DNA of 64,000 nucleotides, taken from assembly GCA_963794995.1 (NCBI GenBank), contig CAWCFV010000002.1, forward strand, positions 2,790,001-2,854,000. Reading direction: 5' to 3'. Numbering within the stretch: position 1 is the first letter of the stretch; every line of letters starts with the position of its first letter. Of the stretch, positions 28,027 through 38,639 are shown piece by piece. The notes below the pieces were generated by a model. The model saw nothing but the letters and a program-made list of their open reading frames with translations. It made no database searches and was not told where the DNA came from. Origin of the DNA: CAWCFV01 sp963794995. GTDB taxonomy: Bacteria; Actinomycetota; Actinomycetes; JACCUZ01. Made by a program: the position numbers and the translations under genes.

Positions 28027-28183
28027 ACCATGTCGGTGTAGTGAATGCTTTCAGGGCTCGGCCGTTGCCGTCAAGACATCTGGCCGACTCATATCTGAAA
28101 GGCCGGCGGCACTTCACGGCATCGCGAGCGTGAGGGGGACAGCTCGACGTTTCCGCGACCGCGAACTCGAGCCCGGCGTGCTC

Positions 28184-28218
28184 GATCGGCGCAACCGGCT
28201 CTACCGGCTGCGCCGATC
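28184..28218 (-). terminator. Hairpin after the SDR at 28240-29081
   Basis: The 15-base arms 28184-28198 and 28204-28218 pair with one mismatch around a 5-nt loop, 21 nt after the proposed SDR stop. Confidence 0.7.
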
Positions 28219-28239
28219 GGCGCTCAGAGGCGACTGCGT

Positions 28240-29081
28240 TCAGGCGCCCGGCGGGAAAGTCGGTCCCTCGCGAAGTCGACTCCCACTCGGTCCATTCGGC
28301 GATCCGGTCGCGATACCGGTCGAACGCAAGGGCGAGCGCACCGTCACCCATGATGAGACGAAGCGGCGGACTGTCGGCGTCGACGACGCGGAGGAGTGCC
28401 TCGGCCGCCCGCATCGGGTCCCCCGGCTGCCGCAGCTCGTACTCGTCAGTCATGGCCTCCATCCGCAGCCTCCGGGCCGTGGCGTATGGCTCCATCGGGT
28501 TCGTGGTGGCGGGCATCGATCGTTCTGCCCACGTCGTACGCATGGCCCCTGGCTCTATTAGGGTCACGCGGATCCCGAACTCCGCCACTTCCTGAGCGAG
28601 TGCCTCGCTGATCGCCTCGAGGGCGAACTTGCTCGCGTTGTAGAAGCCGACCATCGGGAAGGCGACGACGCCGGCGATGCTGGAGACCTGGACGATGTGC
28701 CCGTGCCTTTGTTCGCGCAGGAACGGGTAGGGCTGCCTGGGTGACCCACAGAGCACCGAAGAAGTTGGTTTCCATGATCGCGCGGGCCTCGGCCGCGGTG
28801 GTCTCTTCGACGGAACCGATGCCTCCGCGCCCTGCGCTGTTCACCACGACGTCGAGCCCGCCGAACACCTGATGGCATCGTTGGACGGCCACCGCCACGT
28901 CGTCCTGAGCGGTGACGTCAAGAGTCAGGGGCAGGACGGCGTCGCCGAAGCGATCGCCGAGCGGACGCAACGGGGCGATGTCTCGGGCTGCCATGGCAAC
29001 CCGGTCACCTCGCTCCAGGGCCGCCTGGGCGAACGCCATCCCCAGGCCGTGAGTTGCGCCGGTGATGAACCAGACCTTCAT
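28240..29081 (-). pseudogene. SDR family oxidoreductase, frameshifted
   Basis: It starts MKVWFITGATHGLGMAFAQA; then VVVNSAGRGGIGSVEE, the shift near 28725, then VQVSSIAGVVAFPMVG and FYNASKFALEAISEALA (YxxxK) and IRVTLIEPGAMRTTWAE. This is the subgroup of about 280-residue SDRs whose C-terminus reads like WTEWESTSRGTDF. With one more base shift the protein would stop at 28240; without it the frame stays open to 27938 through the operator. It is the third gene after a mycofactocin-type SDR and an AKR. Confidence 0.75.
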
Positions 29082-29135
29082 GCTAGCGACCCTCTTCCTA
29101 GACTTTCGCGCGAGCGCAGCGACCGGTCGGCGGTG

Positions 29136-30090
29136 TCAGCGACCGGACGCTAGCTCGATGAGGTCATCGCTCGTCAGCTCGAGGTCGGCGGCCTTGACGA
29201 TGTCCTCGAACTGAGAGGCGCGCCGACCCCCGACGATGGCTCCCGAGACTCCTGGCTGGTGAAGAACCCAGGCGACGGCGAGCTCGGCCGGCGAGCAGTC
29301 GTAGCGTCCGGCCACCGAGCGGAGAGAATCGACGAGACGGAGATTTTGCGAGAGCTGCGGCTCCGTGTATTGAGCGTGCCCGTGGCGCCAGTCATCGGGC
29401 CCGAGCGTGGCCACTCGCTCACGGGTCATCGACCCACTGAGGATGCCGTGCTTGAGCGGGGAGTAAACGATCGCCCCGATGTTGTGCTTCTCGGCGTAGG
29501 CGAGGGCGTCGTTTTCTGCCGTGCGATCGATGAGTGAGTACTCCGGCTGCGTCGTGTCGATAGGTGCGATCGTCTCGCACCGTTCCATCTGGTCGGCCGA
29601 GAAGTTGGAGACACCGAGAAAGCGGACCTTCCCCTCGACCCGCAGTTCGGCGAGCGCCGACCAGCCCTCCTCGATGTCCGCGTCCGGAAGCGGCCAGTGC
29701 AGCATGACCAGGTCCAGGGTGTCGGTCTGGAGGCGCCGCAGACTGGCCTCGATCTCCTGGCGGATCGACGACCGCTCGAGCCGGAACGCGTGAGCCTCTT
29801 CCCCCTGGTCGGTGGGCACGAGACCGCACTTGGTGAAGACGAACGGCCGCTCGCGCATGCCGTCCAAGGCCTTGGCCACGATCTTCTCGGCGTGCCCGAA
29901 GCCGTAGTAGGCCGCGGTGTCGATCCAGTTGATAGCCGAGATCCAGGCCACGACGAATGGCCGCGATCGACTCGTCGTCGTCAACCGATCCCAGGTTTGA
30001 CGTCCCACCCTTTCCCGCACCCATGGCCCATGTGCCGATGCCGAGCGGTGTGATGTCGATTCCCGCGCGTCCCAGTGGACGGGTCTTCAT
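29136..30090 (-). pseudogene. Aldo/keto reductase, one frameshift
   Basis: It starts MKTRPLGRAGIDITPLGIG with AGGAGAAGG upstream. After a shift near 29930 comes WIDTAAYYGFGHAEKIV, with the catalytic D and Y; the lysine lies in FVFTKCGLVP and the histidine in LVMLHWPLPD. LGVSNFSADQ and SGAIVGGRRASQ are standard AKR segments. About 318 residues. It follows the SDR at 30212 in the same operon. Members reduce or oxidise sugar carbonyls with NADP(H). Confidence 0.85.
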
Positions 30091-30160
30091 CTGCCTTCTC
30101 CTAGCGGTCACTGGTTGGTCGCACCCGTCGACAAGCACGGCGACCGCCGCCCCGCACCAC

Positions 30161-30198
30161 GACAGGTCGACGAGCACGCTTGGTGTCGTCGACCTGTC
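30161..30198 (-). terminator. Perfect 13-bp hairpin between SDR and AKR genes
   Basis: The arms 30161-30173 and 30186-30198 are fully complementary, with a 12-nt loop, directly after the SDR stop at 30212. Confidence 0.65.
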
Positions 30199-30211
30199 GC
30201 GCGCCGAAGTG

Positions 30212-31046
30212 CTACTTGGTCATGGACCCTGCGTCGATCCACAAGGTCGTTCCGGTGATGTAACGCGCCTCGTCCGACGCCAGGAACAGCAGGGCGTTGC
30301 TGACGTCCACGGGCTCCATCCATGGCACGTCCGGCAGATTGCTGAGCTCGCGCGAGGGCACCTCGAAGTCATCGACGGTCGGGGTCCTCGAGGTCGGGAC
30401 GGAAGACTTTCCAGAGCGCCTTGTTCATGATTAGCGGCGTGTTTACCTGCGTCGGGTGAACCGAGTTGACGCGGATGTTGTACTGCGAAAGCTCGTTGAC
30501 GAGCGAGCGCATCAGGCCGACGACGCCGTGCTTCGCAGCGGTGTAGTGGGCGGCGTTGGCGAGCCCCTTCACACCGGCGGTCGAGCTAGTGATGGTGATA
30601 GATCCACCGTTGCCGAGGTCGATCATGGGCTGGGTCACGGCCTTGGTCGTGTGCCAGACGCCGGTGAGGTTGATGTCGATCATGTCCTGCCAGGTCTGCT
30701 CTTCGAGCTCGTGAGCCTGGCCGAGGCTGAGGACACCGGCGTTGGCGCTGACTATGTCTAGCCGGCCCAGTTGGTCGACACCCTGGTCGACGGCAACCTT
30801 CAGCGCGGCATAGTCACGGACGTCAGCCTCGGTCGTCACGATCCGGCGCCCGAGCGCCTCGACCTGCTTCACCGTCTGCTGAAAATCGTCCTTCGTGCCG
30901 AGACCGTAGGGCACCGAGGCCAGGTCCTGGACGAAGTCGACGGCGATGATGTCGGCACCCTCTTCGGCGAGCCGCACGGCGTGCGATCGGCCTTGACCTC
31001 TCGCGGCTCCTGTGATGAATGCAACCTTGCCTTCGACGCGGCCCAT
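30212..31046 (-). pseudogene. Mycofactocin-coupled SDR (carveol-dehydrogenase-like), one frameshift
   Basis: It starts MGRVEGKVAFITGAARGQG, then RSHAVRLAEEGADIIAVD, which is the signature of the mycofactocin-coupled SDR subfamily. It has SANAGVLSLG, INLTGVWHTTKAV and YTAAKHGVVGLMRSLVNEL. After a shift near 30372 the C-terminus reads MEPVDVSNALLFLASDEARY and ITGTTLWIDAGSMTK. Family members bind NAD non-exchangeably and pass electrons to mycofactocin. It is the first gene of an operon whose operator-like site lies 91 nt upstream. About 278 residues. Confidence 0.88.
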
Positions 31047-31136
31047 TTGAACTGCTCCCTTCGATGCGGTGTTGTCCAGCTTGAGTTCACGCTGACCGTC
31101 TGGAGGCGCCACCAACGGGACCATGCGACGGTCATC

Positions 31137-31153
31137 ATTTCATCAGTCGGAAC
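31137..31153. promoter_or_regulatory. Operator D, variant palindrome upstream of the mycofactocin-type SDR operon
   Basis: ATTTCATCAGTCGGAAC matches operator A at 11 of 17 positions, keeping TT.CAT and CGGAAC. It lies between the minus-strand SDR start and the plus-strand PfpI gene, so it could serve both. Confidence 0.5.
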
Positions 31154-31398
31154 GTTGTCTCAAGGGCCGCAATGGTTACAGACATCCGCGGCGCCGTCAA
31201 GACTCGGGCGCGACAATCGGTTACGACGCCGGCTATGGGAGATTGACATCCCGACATCGCCGAACCTAGGGTCTGCCCAACCCGGGGCCAGATGTGGCCG
31301 ACACGAGGCCACTGTGCGGCATCTAGCCGCGCAGTCGCTACGCGTCTCGGCACGATCGGGGAACGGTGCGCCACTCCTGCGGATGAACGGGACGACAC

Positions 31399-31927
31399 AT
31401 GAGCCTCGACGGCGTCCACGTGGCCCTGCTCATTGGGGACGACTACCAGGTGCTCGAAGCTTGGTACCCGCTGCTCCGCCTGCAGGCCGAGGGTGCCCGT
31501 GTCACCGTCGTCGGCAGCGGGACGAAGAAGTCGTTTAGCAGCAAGGAGGGTTACGCCTTGGACGCCGATGCGGCAGCGTCCGAGGTTCAGGCCAGCGACT
31601 TCGATGCCGTCATCGTCCCGGGGGTTTGCTCCCGACCACATGCGCCTGCACCCGGAGATGATTGCGCTGGTCCGAGACATCCATGCCGAGGGAAAGCTCA
31701 CCGCGTCCATCTGCCACGGTGGGTGGATGCTGGCGTCAGCTGGCGCTCTCAAGGGTCGACGGGCCACCGGATACCTGCCGATCCGCGACGACGTCGAGAA
31801 CGCCGGCGCCACTTGGGTCGACGAGCCGGTCGTCGAGGACGGGAACGTCATCACTTCACGGACTCCGGTCGACCTCCCGGCCTTCGGCGAGGCGATCGTG
31901 AGCTACCTGTCCCGCAGCACGCGCTAG
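31399..31927 (+). pseudogene. DJ-1/PfpI family protein, one frameshift
   Basis: It begins MSLDGVHVALLIGDDYQVLE. After a shift in the G run near 31620 it continues with FAPDHMRLHPEMIALVRD and the nucleophile elbow TASICHGGWMLASAGALKG (cysteine), then TSRTPVDLPAFGEAIVSYL. About 176 residues. It is the only plus-strand gene in the sugar part of the island. Relatives are proteases, glyoxalases or deglycases; reactive-carbonyl removal would suit its setting but is inference. Confidence 0.83.
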
Positions 31928-31969
31928 GTCTCTCGCGGAGGCGTCGGTGGCGACCGCGGGTCAGCTCGG

Positions 31970-32812
31970 TCAGCGAGCCGCCGCTTCTCCGGCGCGTCCG
32001 GCGGCGACGACCGGAAGGTCCTCGGGGGTCGCCCCGAGGGCCGAGGAGATCATGCCGGCGGACTTCACGACGAAGGGCGCGAGCGCGTGCGCTTCCGCGA
32101 GACTCAGGTGAAAGGTCGGGGAGGAGACACTGACGCCACCGATGACGTCGCCGTTCGAGTCGAACACCGGTGCACCGACGCACCGGATGTTGTCCTCGTT
32201 CTCTTCATCGTCGATGGCATAGCCCTGCTCGCGAATCTCCTCGAGTTGAGCCCGGAGCTGACTGACCTTGGTGAGGGTGTGAATCGTCCGTCGCTCGAAC
32301 CCGGGGACCGACAGGTGGTGTGCTGCCTTCTCAGGCGAGAGAAAGGCGAGGACTGCCTTACCGATCGACGTGCAGTGGATCGGCAGGGGAGTGCCGATCG
32401 TCGACGCCATCCGGTAGGGACGGGTCCCTTCGATCTTGGCCACGTAGATGGGGACGTCGCCCGCGAGCGCCGCGAAGTGGATGGCCTCTGGAGTGATGGT
32501 CTTGAGCCAATCGAGCCCGACGCGTGCCTCTCGGGCGTACTCGCGCTGGCTGAGGCTCTTGCCGGCGAGTGCGTACGCCTCCTTGCCGAGGCAGTACGAG
32601 CGGTCCTCTGCCTGACGCAGCAAACCCCGCGCGACCAGAATTCGCAGAATGCGGTGAGCGGTGGGCTTGGACAGCCCAGCCTGCCCGGCGGCCTCTGCCA
32701 GAGTCAGCGGCCCGTCGGCGTTGACGGCAATGGTGAAGAGGTCGAGCGCCCGGTCGATCGCGCTCGGGGGTCCCTGCGAAGCATCGCCGCCGTTGACCGC
32801 CGCGACGTGCAT
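31970..32812 (-). CDS. IclR family transcriptional regulator (KdgR-like)
   Basis: 280 residues, intact. Winged helix-turn-helix at about residues 35-65 (LTLAEAAGQAGLSKPTAHRI), then the IclR effector domain (LDWLKTITPEAIHFAALAGD, CTSIGKAVLAFLSPEKA, RCVGAPVFDSNGDVIGGVSV). IclR/KdgR proteins sense keto acids such as KDG or KDPG. It is the last gene of the transporter/aldolase operon and the only intact regulator in the sugar part, so it is the best candidate to bind the repeated GTTCCA/TGGAAC palindromes. Confidence 0.92.
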   Translation of the reverse strand: MHVAAVNGGDASQGPPSAIDRALDLFTIAVNADGPLTLAEAAGQAGLSKPTAHRILRILVARGLLRQAEDRSYCLGKEAYALAGKSLSQREYAREARVGLDWLKTITPEAIHFAALAGDVPIYVAKIEGTRPYRMASTIGTPLPIHCTSIGKAVLAFLSPEKAAHHLSVPGFERRTIHTLTKVSQLRAQLEEIREQGYAIDDEENEDNIRCVGAPVFDSNGDVIGGVSVSSPTFHLSLAEAHALAPFVVKSAGMISSALGATPEDLPVVAAGRAGEAAAR

Positions 32813-32863
32813 CCGTGTCCTGCACTGTCCTACCCTCCAAGGGCCCGGATCACCGCGTCCGAC

Positions 32864-33603
32864 TTATGGGGAAGCAGGAGGCCCCGATGCCACAACGGCG
32901 ACCCCAGGGTCAACCCTGGGAGCGCTAGTTCGACTCGCAAGATGCCGCGTCTCCTCGGTGAGACGCGTGATCTCGGCCCAGTTGTTCTCCCGTATGACCG
33001 ACGGAGCGACGAGCCAACTTCCGCCGACCGCGAGCACGGCCGGTACTTCAATGTAGCGCGGTAGCGACTCCGCCGAGATGCCGCCGGTCGGAATGAACCG
33101 GACGTTCGGAAACGGCGCGGCGAGTGCTCTCAGCATGGCTGGTCCACCCAGCTGTTGCGCCGGGAAGAACTTAGGATGTTAAGACCGGCATCGAGGGCTT
33201 GCTGGATCTCTGTCGCCGTCGCAACGCCGGGAAATATCGGCACGCCCAGGTCCTGGGCCCGCTGCGACGACCCGTGCACTGAATCCGGGCGAGACGATGA
33301 AGGACGCGCCAGCGTCCACCGCGCGTCTCCACCTGCTCGGGCGTCACGACGGTGCCCACCCCGACCAGGAAGTCCGGGTCCTCCGCCATGGGACGGATGC
33401 ACGACTCGGCATCCGGGGTGCGAAGTGTCACTTCCGCGCAGTTCAGTCCGCCGGCCACCAGCGCCTGACGCAGAGGAACGGCACCCGACGGCGCGTCCAT
33501 GACGACGACGGGCAGGACGGCGGCGTCATAGATCGCGTCGACGACCGCGAGCGGGTCACCCACGGTGGTACCCCCCCCACGACGCTTCGAGGAGTTCGCT
33601 CAT
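32864..33603 (-). pseudogene. eda: KDPG/KHG aldolase, three frameshifts
   Basis: The ATG at 33603 shares a base with the permease stop (TAATG). A run of eight Gs near 33575 breaks the frame at once; then VVVMDAPSGAVPLRQALVAGG and LNCAEVTLRTPDAESCI, DFLVGVGTVVTPEQVE, VPIFPGVATATEIQQALDAG, and after a further lost base right before the Schiff-base lysine codon (33170-33172, KFFPAQQ) the end VRFIPTGGISAESLPRYIEV. This is KDPG aldolase, cleaving KDPG to pyruvate and glyceraldehyde-3-phosphate. Confidence 0.87.
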
Positions 33604-34631
33604 TACGCGTCCTGCCGACCCTGGGCCAGCCTGAGGTTCACCGCGACCGCAACCAGGATGACGCCGCCTGGACCGCCGTTTGCAGGTACTGGGAGACGCC
33701 CATGATGTTCATGAGATTGCCGGCAATGGCGAGGATCAGGACCCGAGCACGACCTCCGGATCCGCCCCTTGCCGCCGTTCAGACTCACGCCACCGACGGC
33801 GACCGCCGCAATCGAGTCGAGCATGAAGCTGCCACCGTCCGACGGCAGGACGGTTCCCGTCCGGGCAAGAAAGAGGATGCCGGCCACCGCGGAAAAGACT
33901 CCGGCCGTCCCGTAGACCAGCAGCTTCACCCGGGGAACCCGTACACCGCTGAGCCGAGCGGCCGTCTCGTTGCCGCCTACCGCGTAAAGCATCCGTCCGT
34001 ACTTCGTCTTGTTGAGCAGTAGGTAGCCGATACCGATGAAGACGACCCAGAGCAAAACGGGAGCCGGCACGACCCAGATCCGCGCGTCGCCGAAGTCCTT
34101 GATCAGCGTGTGCGGCGACGTCACCGGTGCTGCACCCGTTGCCATGAAAGTGGCTCCCACGATGATCAAGAACGTGGACAACGTAATAATGAAGGCGGGT
34201 ACTGGAGTCCGGCCTGCGAGGAAGCCGTTCACACAGCCGATGACCAGGCCCAGCAGCAAACCGCAAAGAATCGCCAGGGGCAGGGGCATGTGCGGCACGA
34301 ATGAGTCCTCCGTCGAACTTGCACCACCCACCACCAGCGCCGCGAAGATCGCCGTCGCGCCCACCGACAGGTCCAGCCCGCGGCAGATGACCGCGAAGGC
34401 CTGGGCGATGGCGAGGACGCCGATGACTGCACTCTGAAACAGGACTGTGCTCAGGTTCGTGGGCCTGATGAAGACGCCTTTGCTGACGATAACGGCGACG
34501 ACGATCAGGGCGCCGAGAACCCACACCATGGCCCCGCCGGGCAGCTGCTTCTTCGCGAGAGGACGCTCCGCGAGGGCCTGCTGACTGCTGCTCGAGTCCG
34601 TGATCGTGGGGCTGTCGTGCGACGTGGTCAT
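33603..34631 (-). pseudogene. Sugar ABC transporter permease 2 (RbsC-like), frameshifted near the C-terminus
   Basis: It starts MTTSHDSPTITDSSSSQQA at an ATGA overlap with permease 1. Eight or more membrane helices. The RbsC-type segment ICRGLDLSVGATAIFAALVV, the inner AVGGNETAARLSGVRVPRVK and SIAAVAVGGVSLNGGKG are family marks. After about 33750 the frame is lost and the last helix is garbled. It would form the channel with permease 1. Confidence 0.85.
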
Positions 34632-35661
34632 GGTGTCCTCCGCCAAGGAGTGCGTCGCTGTATAAGGGCCGGGATGGTTACCGCAGCGAGGATCAGGGTT
34701 CCCTTGAGAACGTTCTGGACGTATGTATCGACGTTGGCAAGGTTCATGATGTTCGTGAGCATGAGGTAAATGAGGACGCCGAGCATCGCTCTCGGCAAGC
34801 TGCCCGGCGCCGCCGAAAAGACTGACACCACCGATCACCACGGCCGCGATCGTGTCGAGCTCCCAGCCACTGCCGATGCCTGGACTTCCGCTGCTGGAGC
34901 GCGCAGCGAACAGGATCCCGGCGAGCCCCGCAAGACATCCGGAGAGGACGTAGGCGGTGATCTGGATGCGCGCCACCGGCACACCTGCGAGGCGCGCACT
35001 GTCGGCGTTGCCGCCGATGGCGAAGATGTACGTTCCCGTGCGAGTCAGGTGAAGGAACGCGAACACCAGAGCCACCACTGCGGCCCAGATGATGGCGACG
35101 AGCGGAAGCGGGCCGACCTTGATCTCGTTGATATCCAAGATTCTCTGGTCAGTGATGATGATGCCCTGATTGCTCACCGTGAAGGCCAGTCCTCGAGCGA
35201 TACCGAGAACACCGAGGGTTGCCACAAAGGGCGGGATGTGACCAACGGTGACAGCAAGTCCACTCAGCAGGCCCATGCAACCACCCACCAGGATAGCCAA
35301 CGGGAGGGACATCAAGCCGACGTCTCCGACCGTCGAGGCGGTCACCACGCTGGTCAGCGCCACCACTGCGCCGACGGAGAGGTCGAAACCGCCGGAGATG
35401 ATGACGACGTACTGCCCGACCGCCAGAATGCCGAGGATCGACGCCTGGTGCAGAAGGCTGTCGACATTGAACGACGTTAAGAAGTTCGGGCTTGCGGCGT
35501 AACCGAGGATGACTACGAGCAGGAAGAGGATTTCCACCGCGCGTGAGCTCGAGCGAGCCGCCAAAGCGGGCGACCATGCTTCCATGCGGCGTGCGGTTCT
35601 TGTCCGCGGCCACCGCCGGCTTCTCAGTCATGCTGGTGGGTCCAGCGTCGCGGATACTCAT
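34628..35661 (-). pseudogene. Sugar ABC transporter permease 1 (RbsC-like), two frameshifts
   Basis: It starts near [20 protein letters not shown]. After a shift near 35555 comes VEILFLLVVILGYAASPNFL and then VVIISGGFDLSVGAVVALTS, FAIGGNADSARLAGVPVARI and TIAAVVIGGVSLFGGAG. After another shift near 34805 the end reads GVLIYLMLTNIMNLANVDTY. About eight to ten membrane helices. The start overlaps the ATPase stop. Two different RbsC-like permeases suggest a heterodimeric channel. Confidence 0.85.
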
Positions 35662-37164
35662 GCGATCGCAGCAGACATCGGCACGGCGGCGTTCATGATC
35701 GCCTCCTGGGTTGCTTCATCTCTGGACAGTTCAGCCGTGATCCGGCCTTCTGACATGACGAGCACGCGGTCACTCATCCCGAGCACCTCCGGAAGCTCCG
35801 AGGACGCCATAAGGATGGATATCCCTTGGGCTGCCAGCTCGTTCATCAAGGCGTAGATCTCGCTCTTTGCGCCCTACATCGACGCCGGCCGTCGGCTCAT
35901 CGAGGAGAAGCACAGAGACGCCGCGCGCGAGCCACTTAGCGAGCACCACCTTCTGTTGGTTTCCACCACTGAGGAACTGCACAGGTTGGGATGGCGACGG
36001 AGTCTTGATCCGCAGGTCCTCGATGTACCTGTTCGTGATCTCGCGAAGTGCGGTCGGCCGCAACGCCACGCTCTTGGAGAGGCGATCCAGCGACGGCAGG
36101 GTGAGATTTTCTTGCACTGACCGCGAGAGCACGAGCCCAGCTCCGCGGCGATCCTCCGGCACCAGGCCGATGCCCCTGTCGATGGCTTGCGACGGCTGCT
36201 TGGCCTGCAGCGGCCTCCCGTTGACCAGCACGACGCCGCTGTCGGAAGGTATCGCGCCGAACAGGCAGTTGAGCAGCGAGCTGCGGCCGGCTCCGACGAG
36301 CCCGGCCAGGCCCAGGATCTCTCCCTGGCGGAGGTCGAAGCTCACATCGGTGAAGTGGTTTCTCACGGAGAGCCCCTGCACCGAAAGCGCGACCTCTTCG
36401 CGGACCACAGAGACCTTGCTGTACTGGTCGTTCAAGGACCGGCCCACCATGGCCCGGATGATCTCCGGGACGGACGTCTTCTTGACGTCGTTTGTCTCGA
36501 CCCACCGGCCGTCGCGCATGACGGTCACCCGGTCGCCGATGTGAAGGACCTCCTCCAGCCGGTGCGAGATGTAGATGATGCCGAGCCCACGTGCACGAAG
36601 GTTCGCAACGATGTCGAACAACGTGTTCAGCTCGTGGTCACTGAGCACCGCACCGGGTTCGTCCATGATCAGGACACGGCAGTTGCGGGTCAGCGCCTTG
36701 GCGATCTGGATGAGTTGACCGTTGGCGGCGGTGAGCTCGGACACCTTTGCGTCGGGGGACAAGGAGACCTTCAGCTCGTTGAGCACCCGCCGGGCTTCCG
36801 TACGCATCGTGGCGCGATCAAGAATGCCGAACTTCTTGCGGGGCTCGTGACCCAGAAACATGTTCTGCGCCACGGTCAGCTCAGGCACAAGGTCGGTTTC
36901 CTGGTAAATCGCCGACACGCCGAGGCGGTGGGCGGTCGAGGGCCGCATGCCCGAGGACTGCGTTCCTGCGATGGCGATAACGCCCTGGTCCGGCTGTTCC
37001 GCGCCGGTAAGCGTTCGCATCAGTGTGGACTTACCCGCGCCGTTCTCGCCAACGAGACAATGGACCTCTCCTGCGCGCAGGTCGAAGTCGACTCCGCGCA
37101 ATGCGGCCACACCGGGGTAGGTCTTCGTGATGCCGGTCATCCGGACCAGGACGTCATCGTTCAT
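35658..37164 (-). pseudogene. Sugar ABC transporter ATP-binding protein (RbsA/XylG type, two nucleotide domains), one frameshift
   Basis: About 502 residues. The first domain has Walker A VGENGAGKSTLM, and Walker B VLIMDEP with GAVLSD. The second has VGAGRSSLLNCL in place of a full Walker A, as usual for this family, then LSGGNQQKVVLAKWLARG and [13 protein letters not shown]. After a shift near 35868 the end reads [20 protein letters not shown]. It follows the binding protein by 27 nt. Confidence 0.9.
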
Positions 37165-37191
37165 GAATGTTCGCTCCTTGCTGGTGGCAGG

Positions 37192-38238
37192 TCAGCAGCA
37201 GTTGATGCCGAGTGTCTTCAGCTCGTCGATCCGAGCCTGGATCTTCTCCTTGGCGCCTGGAGCGTCGATCTGGTAGTCAGTCTTGGGCAGGAGGATGGTG
37301 GTCTCGGCGAGGGCATCCTTCTTGACCTTGTCCCACGTTTCCATCGTGATCGTCCCGAACTGCGGCGGCGTGGAGATCGTGTAGTACATCTCGCCGTTGA
37401 GCATCGCCTCGAGACCGGTGCGCTGGGCATCCTTGCCCCAAATCCAGGGGAACAGCTCGGTACGGCCAGCCGCCTTGATGGCCTGGATCGCGCCGAGGCC
37501 CGACTCGTCGTTGTCCGCGATCAAGCCGTCGATCGTCCCCTTGTCAAACCGCTGGAGAAGGTCCTCTGCGCACTTGCGGCCGGGCTCGCCGGCGTACTTG
37601 CCGTCACAGGAGCCGACGATCTTGATCTCAGGGTACTTCGAGATGACGGAGTCGATGCCCTTCTGCTCGTCGATGACGGGCGAGGCACCCGTAGTACCGG
37701 TGATGTGGATGAGGTTGCCCTTGGGAGAACCGTTCTTCTTCGTCAGGCCCTCGACGATGCTTTCGCCGACCTTCACGCCGGTCTCGACGAAGTCGATCGT
37801 GATGAATGCCTTCCACATCCCCTTGCCCGGCTCACCCGGGAGGGCGCGGTCGACGACGATCAGCGGGATACCCGCCTTGTCGGCGAGGCCCGGCACCGGC
37901 GCCAGCGGCTCGAACTGCACGGGGGCGACCACCAGCAGGTCAGGCTTCTTCGCCAGGAGGTCGTTGACGTCCTGAAGCTGCTTGGCGACGTCGTCGTTGG
38001 CCGAGGCCTGCACGAACGTACAGCCGGCCTCTTCGACGGAGGCCTTCATATCGCGAGAGTTCTCCGCACGCCACTCGCCGCTCAGCGAGCCCTGGGAGTA
38101 CGCGACCGTACAACTGTCCTTGCCGCCGCCGTCAGCGCCGGACGCGTTGCTCTCTCCGCCTCGCCCGCATGCAGTCAACAGCGCCACGGCACTGATCAAC
38201 GCGACGGCGAGCGTTCCGGTCCGTCTTACTGGAGACAC
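37192..38238 (-). CDS. Sugar ABC transporter substrate-binding lipoprotein (RbsB-like)
   Basis: 348 residues, intact. The lipobox LLTAC places the lipidated cysteine at residue 24 after a hydrophobic signal. The type-1 periplasmic-binding fold is seen in VQASANDDVAKQLQDVNDLL, PDLLVVAPVQ, GIPLIVVDRAL, HITGTTGASPVIDEQKGI and IDGLIADNDESGLGAIQAIK. The GTG at 38238 has AGGAGG 7 nt upstream. As first gene of the transport operon it follows three operator-like sites. Confidence 0.93.
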   Translation of the reverse strand: MSPVRRTGTLAVALISAVALLTACGRGGESNASGADGGGKDSCTVAYSQGSLSGEWRAENSRDMKASVEEAGCTFVQASANDDVAKQLQDVNDLLAKKPDLLVVAPVQFEPLAPVPGLADKAGIPLIVVDRALPGEPGKGMWKAFITIDFVETGVKVGESIVEGLTKKNGSPKGNLIHITGTTGASPVIDEQKGIDSVISKYPEIKIVGSCDGKYAGEPGRKCAEDLLQRFDKGTIDGLIADNDESGLGAIQAIKAAGRTELFPWIWGKDAQRTGLEAMLNGEMYYTISTPPQFGTITMETWDKVKKDALAETTILLPKTDYQIDAPGAKEKIQARIDELKTLGINCC

Positions 38239-38505
38239 CTGATACCTCCTGTGTAGTGGCGCCTCCGAACATCGGAGGACGCAGGCACCCGATCGGGCCG
38301 ATGGATGCCGGAAAGCGCTTGGGGCGGAACACGTGCCCCGTCCTCCGATGCTGCCCGTCTCGGTACGACGGACGCCACCAGGACCACTGCAGTCAGCTAC
38401 CTCGCACCACTCACGAGAGAGCTTGCTGTTCACCTCGAACCCCACCTTGGCGAACGAGGTCGCTGCGGGCGGCTGCCCACACGCGATTACTACTACTGGA
38501 ATGTG

Positions 38506-38608
38506 CTTTCATTCTGTGGAATACACCATGGACGGGTCACAAGTCGGCTGTCAAGGGTTTCGGGTCAACTTGTTCCAGCGAATGGAGTGGCGTTCCACTG
38601 GATGGATC
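38506..38608. promoter_or_regulatory. Operator cluster B, three palindrome variants upstream of the transport operon
   Basis: The sites are 38506-38522 (CTTTCATTCTGTGGAAT), 38572-38588 (GTTCCAGCGAATGGAGT) and 38592-38608 (GTTCCACTGGATGGATC, 15 of 17 as in operator A). The last two stand almost side by side. The gap 38239-38639 between the binding-protein gene and the upstream SDR holds no gene, only this cluster and the promoter. Confidence 0.7.
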
Positions 38609-38639
38609 GCGCCAGCGGGAGCGGCCTGGCGGACGGCCT

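Noticed and set aside
27104..28561. A 485-codon plus-strand frame
   Set aside because: It is antisense to the ADC-like gene and crosses the operator and terminator; no domain seen.
36187..38256. A 689-codon plus-strand frame
   Set aside because: It is antisense to the ABC ATPase and the binding protein, both of which have clear motifs on the other strand.
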